Shown: piece after piece, positions 59,750 through 64,000 of the stretch
How the letters are laid out: each line of letters begins with the position of its first letter
How positions within the stretch are numbered: position 1 is the stretch's first letter
Source of the DNA: JBMTVN01 sp046047235
Lineage (GTDB): Bacteria > Verrucomicrobiota > Verrucomicrobiia > Limisphaerales > JAHDYP01
Length of the DNA: 64,000 bases
Reading direction: 5' to 3'
NCBI GenBank assembly: GCA_046047235.1
Contig: JBJOII010000009.1
Span: 16,309 to 80,308 of the forward strand
Notes under the pieces: model-generated
What the model saw: only the letters and a program-made list of their open reading frames with translations
Databases searched by the model: none
Told to the model about the DNA's origin: nothing
Position numbers and translations under genes: made by a program

Positions 59750-62700
59750 TTACTTCTCTTCCTGCTTACCTTGCGCAACCATGTCTCTGACCAACCGGAT
59801 CCGCATCTCCAACGGAACATCGTCCGGCGGCAGCACGGCCGCATTGGGCCGATGCAACTCATCATTCCCCCTCCCCGGCCGGGGATTGTTCACCAAGGCC
59901 AATGGATCCAGCTGGAGCGAGACCACCGAACCCTCCCGCTGCGCCGCCAACCCCTTACCCTCCATAACCGATCCGTTATATACCCAGGGCCCCGACACCA
60001 GCGCCTCGGCATCGTTGGTCGTCACGACCAGGCTTTCCAGCGGCACCGCATGCTCCCCGTCAATGCCTGGCCAAACCACCTCAATCAACACTTTCTCACC
60101 AGGCAAATCACGCGCCGTATCCACCGGCAACTGCCGCTCATACACCGGCTTTCCCCCCAACAACAATAGCCCCAGATGAACCTGTGTCGGCTCAGCCTCC
60201 GTCTTCAACAAACTCTCATGCGTCTTACCCCCACTCGTCACCACCGCATACTCAATCAACCCCGAGCGCTGGTTCACACTCACAGGAAAGTTCACGCTCC
60301 GTGCCACCGGATCCACCCGCACCGAACCCAAATCCGGCAACTTCACCTCTCCCGGGCCTCCCCCACCATCGCCCACTGACTTCACCGGCTCCGCCGGCAC
60401 CGGGACAATCACCTCGCCCCCACCCCCAGCCCCAACTTCCGCACCCGGCTCAACCGCCGGCTCCATCACCCAATCCGAAAACTCAGACTGTAACGACTCC
60501 CTCTGAAAATCCCCAAACGACATCCTCCGAATGTGCTCCACCGGAATCGCCACCGCCCCATAAAGGAGCGAAGTCCCCATCAACCGCCTCCCGTCCGATC
60601 GCTCAGCCTGAAACACCATCACAGATCCATCCACCAAATCCACCCGTACCACCCGCTTGAAATCCACCTCCCCCGAACTCACGGCAATGCCCCTGCCCTC
60701 CAACCCCACCCCAACCATCACCGCCACCCGCTCCACCGGCACCTCCTCAACCTTCCCCCTCGACTTAAACACCAGCAACCCATCCTCCAGACTCTGCAAC
60801 TCACCGCGCTTAATGTCCCCCAACTGAGAGATCAACAAATGCCGCGGCGGATTCTCCCGGCTAAACCTCGGCACGGTCAACGCCCGCTCCAATCGCACCG
60901 GATCCACCCCAAACCTCGCCCCACGCCCCCCACGCACTCCCACACGCCGACTGCCCACCCCCATCCGACGCAACTCCTCCTCAGTCTTCCTCTTCGCAAA
61001 TTCCAGCGCCAGCACGTGCTCCCCCCCCACCTTCTCCCCACCTGCAAACGGCGAAGCAAAACTCAGCCCGCCCTGCCCGTAACTCCCCAACCGGCACGGC
61101 AATACCTCCCCGTCCACCAAATGCAACCGATGAGGAAAGGTCCGCTCAACATCCTCCTCCAAACCGCCCACTCGACCCACCCAACGCTCCACCCGTCCAC
61201 CACCCAGGTTCCCCAGTCGCACCGCCTCCAATGCCCCCTCCGGCCTCCAGGCGAACGGAGCATCACTCCGCTCAAATGTAAGGGTCCCCCGCAAATGTCC
61301 CGCGGCAAACCGCAGGTCGTCGAGCTGTGACCACCCCTGCTCCGCCACCTTGTCCTTCTTCAGCCGCCCCACACCAAAGGTCAGACGCGATGCCGAATCC
61401 AAGCGACATTCCAACGCATCCTCCAAAAAGGAAGGCCTCAACCTCACACGCCCCTCCACGATGTCTTCCAACCCCCCTCGCACAAACGACCCGTCCGAAT
61501 ACATCAGGGCCGCCTCACCGCCTGTATTCTCCACCATCCGCCGCTCTGGTAAAACCACCCGGTCCACATCCCCCAACTCCACCACCCGGCCACCCACGCT
61601 CGCCACACCACTCTCCTGCATCAGTTGCCCATAAAGAATGCGTCCATCCGCCAAATGCACCCGCGCCGCCCCCGGATCCGCCACCTCCTCCATCACCCGT
61701 CCCTCCAGCGGATACACCCGCAACCGGCGCACGATCATCTCCTCGGACCGATTCCGCAAAAACAAACCCGACCGACGCAACTCACTCCGCACCCCGTCCA
61801 ACTCCGCGAGCTTCCTCCCTAACCCGTCCCGCACACTCAACCTCCCGCGCCCCGCGTCATACGCCAGCCATAAGGAAACCTCCCGGGTCCCCTCCTGGAA
61901 CACTGTCAGCGTCTCAAAGAGGTTGTTCTGCAAAATCACCAGCTCGTTCTCCCAGGTCTCCACCCGCAACGGCTGCGGCCCCGATCCCAAATTCGATGCG
62001 TCCCCCCCCAACCCCAAAACAAAACTCGGGTTCCCCTCAAAAACCAACTCCACCTCCATTACAAAGGAATCAGGTAAATCCATCCCCCGAAAAATGCTCG
62101 CCATGTAGCGGTCCGTCCGCAAATGACCCGCCTCTCCGCGATACCAGGCCGGCGGCGGATTAATCCCCACCAGGGACTGAGCTCGAAACGCCGGCCCCGA
62201 CCACCTCAAGTCCAACGCCGGTGCTCCACGCTCACCCACCTTCCCATACTCCACCCGTAAAGCATGAAACCCGACCTCCAACGCCACAGTCGCACTCAAA
62301 TCCTTCCCCGTAGCCGACAACCCCACCAGCGTGCCATCCACAAACAACTTCACCCCACCACGCGACGACACCGCAAAGCTATACTCCCCATCCCGCGTCG
62401 CCTCCAACTGACCCGAAAACACCATCGCATAATCATCCGTCAAGTCAGTCAGGCCCAGGTCGATATAACCCGCCGCAAAACCGCCGTCAGTCGCCGGTAT
62501 CAGCCGCGCCAAATCAGGCACCACCCCCGGCGTCCACCTCGGCCACTCATCCCTGCCATCATACACCCGATACTCCAAATCCTTGATCGGCCCCTCTGGT
62601 AAAGCCACCCCCCATGCAGACGATTGCGACCCGTCAAAAACCAGCAGCGGATGCACCACACGGTCGATCGCATACACCTCATCGCGCCGCACCCGAAACG

Positions 62701-63055
62701 GCTCGCAAAATCCCGCCCCAAAAACAAAACCCTCCGCATCCGCCGAAATAATCTCCGCCGTAAAAATATCGCCCGTCACGGTAATCACCCTGAACGGCCC
62801 GCTCTCCACCTGCGCCTGCTTCGGAAACACCACGCTCTCCAAAACCCCCGTGTCTAACTCGAGCTCATCCTGGAAATACGGCGAACACCACCGCACTCTC
62901 CCCTGATCCGCATCGACCAGTTCGCCCGGAATGACATCCCCATTGCGCCAATGCAACTGCGCTGCCGATAGCCCAACAACTCCAACCAAAAACAACGCCA
63001 TCGACAACCCTGCCACGGAACTCACTCTCGATACGGTTCTGAATAAAATGCTCAT
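59750..63055 (-). CDS. Large secreted protein with repeated beta modules, PA14-like, LamG-like and YdjY-like domains
   Basis: The product (1,101 residues from the ATG at 63055; an upstream open extension would overlap the previous gene) has a signal peptide (about 1-32). It carries about seven copies of a roughly 45-residue module with a 'DG-x-hydrophobic-x-G-x-L' start and a 'V-hydrophobic' end: near residues 35-80, 89-133, 466-505, 517-560, 643-687, 739-782 and 805-848. Between the first pairs lie a PA14-like domain (about 140-290) and a concanavalin/LamG-like region (about 315-450). The C-terminus (about 905-1095) resembles YdjY domains (SGLIEYAVVTSGGKTHESLL). It may be a surface or periplasmic carbohydrate-binding protein. 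The three-gene operon order is partial paralogue, this gene, toroid gene. Confidence 0.8.
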   Translation of the reverse strand: MSILFRTVSRVSSVAGLSMALFLVGVVGLSAAQLHWRNGDVIPGELVDADQGRVRWCSPYFQDELELDTGVLESVVFPKQAQVESGPFRVITVTGDIFTAEIISADAEGFVFGAGFCEPFRVRRDEVYAIDRVVHPLLVFDGSQSSAWGVALPEGPIKDLEYRVYDGRDEWPRWTPGVVPDLARLIPATDGGFAAGYIDLGLTDLTDDYAMVFSGQLEATRDGEYSFAVSSRGGVKLFVDGTLVGLSATGKDLSATVALEVGFHALRVEYGKVGERGAPALDLRWSGPAFRAQSLVGINPPPAWYRGEAGHLRTDRYMASIFRGMDLPDSFVMEVELVFEGNPSFVLGLGGDASNLGSGPQPLRVETWENELVILQNNLFETLTVFQEGTREVSLWLAYDAGRGRLSVRDGLGRKLAELDGVRSELRRSGLFLRNRSEEMIVRRLRVYPLEGRVMEEVADPGAARVHLADGRILYGQLMQESGVASVGGRVVELGDVDRVVLPERRMVENTGGEAALMYSDGSFVRGGLEDIVEGRVRLRPSFLEDALECRLDSASRLTFGVGRLKKDKVAEQGWSQLDDLRFAAGHLRGTLTFERSDAPFAWRPEGALEAVRLGNLGGGRVERWVGRVGGLEEDVERTFPHRLHLVDGEVLPCRLGSYGQGGLSFASPFAGGEKVGGEHVLALEFAKRKTEEELRRMGVGSRRVGVRGGRGARFGVDPVRLERALTVPRFSRENPPRHLLISQLGDIKRGELQSLEDGLLVFKSRGKVEEVPVERVAVMVGVGLEGRGIAVSSGEVDFKRVVRVDLVDGSVMVFQAERSDGRRLMGTSLLYGAVAIPVEHIRRMSFGDFQRESLQSEFSDWVMEPAVEPGAEVGAGGGGEVIVPVPAEPVKSVGDGGGGPGEVKLPDLGSVRVDPVARSVNFPVSVNQRSGLIEYAVVTSGGKTHESLLKTEAEPTQVHLGLLLLGGKPVYERQLPVDTARDLPGEKVLIEVVWPGIDGEHAVPLESLVVTTNDAEALVSGPWVYNGSVMEGKGLAAQREGSVVSLQLDPLALVNNPRPGRGNDELHRPNAAVLPPDDVPLEMRIRLVRDMVAQGKQEEK

Positions 63056-63068
63056 CAGCCGGTTGTCT

Positions 63069-64000
63069 CTACTCACTGCCATAAGGCATCTCCGCTGGAC
63101 GCAACTCCCAACCCGCAAATCGTGACCGCATCGCACCCCCAAAACCATCCCCAAACTCAAAAGCCGCAATCTCACCCGCAGGTATAACCACCCGACCATA
63201 CTCCTCCGAAACACCCTCGACTTGCCCCCCGCGCATCCCCACCAACTCAAACCCCAATACCCACCCGTCAAACAACAACACCCGCATGCCTCCCCCCCTC
63301 GCAGCCTTCTCCAACCCCTCATCCAACCGCACATCCACCACCCGCTCCAAGCGCTCAAGCGGAACCCCCTGCCGCCGCCCCCGGGATTCAAACTGCACCA
63401 CACCCCCTCTCATCCCCAATAACCTCCCACGCTTGCTGTCCCCACTCTTCGCCATCAATAAATGCGTAATCGCTCCCTCCCCTCCAAACCTCGGCAAGGT
63501 CAACGCCCGCTCAAAACCCGCCCCAGTCAGCCCCAAGGGAAGCCAACCCTCATCCCATCGGCCAAAATCCCGCCAACGCCGCGCCTCCCCTCCCCCACCC
63601 ACAGCACCATAAACCCGGTCCAGTTCAACGCTCTTCACCCGATCCAGGCTCACCTCAGACCGCCCACTGTAGAACGACTCAAACTCCACCGCTCCCTCCT
63701 CCTCCATCGAAATCACCCGACACGGAAAGGCATCGCCACTCCTCAAGTGCAATACGTGCGGATACAGCTCCAGACTCTCCCCGCCTCGCCTCCCCACCAT
63801 CACTCTCCCCCGCTCAAGCCGTCCCTCCCCTCCCACCACCAACTCCTGCACGCCCGCAACCCCATCCATCGTCCAACGCAAACCACCGCCGCCCTCGCCA
63901 TCCACCAACCGCCCCCGCAAATGCCCGCCCTCCACCATCAACCGATCCAGCTCGTCCCCCGGCAAATACCCCTCCCCATTCCACACCCCAAATCGCACCA
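63069..64000 (-). CDS. Paralogue of the repeat-module protein, 5' end outside window
   Basis: The frame is open from the right edge to a stop at 63069, about 310 codons. An in-frame GTG at 63998 gives a start, but the paralogue comparison shows the visible sequence covers only the later modules, so the gene very likely begins well beyond 64000. It aligns with residues about 585-865 of the next protein: GHLRG, YPHVLHLRSGDAFPCRV, RALTLPRFGGEG, HLLMAKSGDSKRGRL, GVPLERLERVV, LFDGWVLGFELV and YGRVVIPAGEIAAFEFGD match segments there. It ends after the modules, without a YdjY-like domain. The stop lies 13 bp upstream of the next start, so both are co-transcribed. Confidence 0.75.
   Translation of the reverse strand, partial: VRFGVWNGEGYLPGDELDRLMVEGGHLRGRLVDGEGGGGLRWTMDGVAGVQELVVGGEGRLERGRVMVGRRGGESLELYPHVLHLRSGDAFPCRVISMEEEGAVEFESFYSGRSEVSLDRVKSVELDRVYGAVGGGGEARRWRDFGRWDEGWLPLGLTGAGFERALTLPRFGGEGAITHLLMAKSGDSKRGRLLGMRGGVVQFESRGRRQGVPLERLERVVDVRLDEGLEKAARGGGMRVLLFDGWVLGFELVGMRGGQVEGVSEEYGRVVIPAGEIAAFEFGDGFGGAMRSRFAGWELRPAEMPYGSE

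Noticed and set aside
1..64000. CRISPR arrays, tRNA or rRNA genes, prophage
   Set aside because: No regularly spaced repeat with unique spacers, no cloverleaf-like segment recognised by eye and no phage structural gene; a tRNA scan would be needed to exclude a missed tRNA.

Overview
The window looks like a chromosomal segment of a GC-rich PVC-superphylum bacterium, most probably a Verrucomicrobiota heterotroph. The reasoning is by family: a PSCyt1/PSCyt2 (DUF1549) cytochrome protein at the left edge, two quinoproteins with an inserted c-type haem domain, two 'PVC-type' large dehydrogenase/haem proteins, many secreted hydrolases, two sulfatases, sialate-O-acetylesterase-like proteins, a Tat-exported Gfo/Idh/MocA oxidoreductase and a YdjY-domain protein. 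No rRNA, tRNA, CRISPR array, phage structural gene or integrase was seen.

Layout. 1-3.4 kb: a truncated PSCyt1/2 gene and a PQQ-type quinoprotein, both leftward, each preceded by a similar pair of about 20-bp repeats. 3.4-4.4 kb: a RAYT-like Y1/HUH transposase. 4.5-7.8 kb: a GH127-type beta-L-arabinofuranosidase and an RluA-family pseudouridine synthase. 7.8-10.7 kb: a second quinoprotein fused behind a xylose-isomerase-like TIM barrel. 10.9-20.8 kb: glmS, a secreted HAD phosphatase-like protein, a sulfatase with a clear terminator, an SGNH hydrolase, a sialate O-acetylesterase, a stand-alone PAS protein and a threonine aldolase. 21-28.8 kb: a double SASA-domain protein whose second domain lacks its catalytic residues, a GH38-like protein, a small zinc-ribbon membrane protein, a Tat-exported oxidoreductase and an unrecognised secreted protein. 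28.9-33.1 kb: a leftward run of small accessory genes (lipoprotein, DUF2200, secreted unknown, methyltransferase, thioredoxin-like, DUF2975, GNAT). 33.5-43 kb: two PVC-type dehydrogenase/haem proteins around a GHL6-like glycosidase and an SGNH esterase. 43.1-48.4 kb: an unusual SDR, then a DNA-repair block in which a ligase-associated exonuclease and ATP-dependent ligase run left and an FeS cryptochrome/photolyase runs right from a shared region with a 9-bp palindrome. 48.4-56.4 kb: a three-gene RND efflux operon (adaptor plus two permeases). 56.5-58.1 kb: a second sulfatase. 58.4-64 kb: a leftward operon of two paralogous repeat-module proteins (one truncated by the window) and an alpha/alpha-toroid protein.

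How the genes fit together. The secreted glycosidases, sulfatases and esterases suggest attack on decorated (sulfated, acetylated, arabinose- or mannose-containing) polysaccharides, with periplasmic quinoprotein and cytochrome dehydrogenases oxidising released sugars. This is inference from families; no substrate can be read from the DNA.

The least explained material is: (i) the right-edge operon built from a repeated roughly 45-residue module; (ii) the paired upstream repeats shared by two haem-protein genes; (iii) in-phase 7-bp tandem arrays in at least four intergenic regions; (iv) several proteins with altered catalytic residues (second SASA domain, SDR, GH38-like protein). Start codons were adjusted by eye from signal peptides, ribosome-binding sites and overlaps; most terminator and operator calls are based on visible inverted repeats only.
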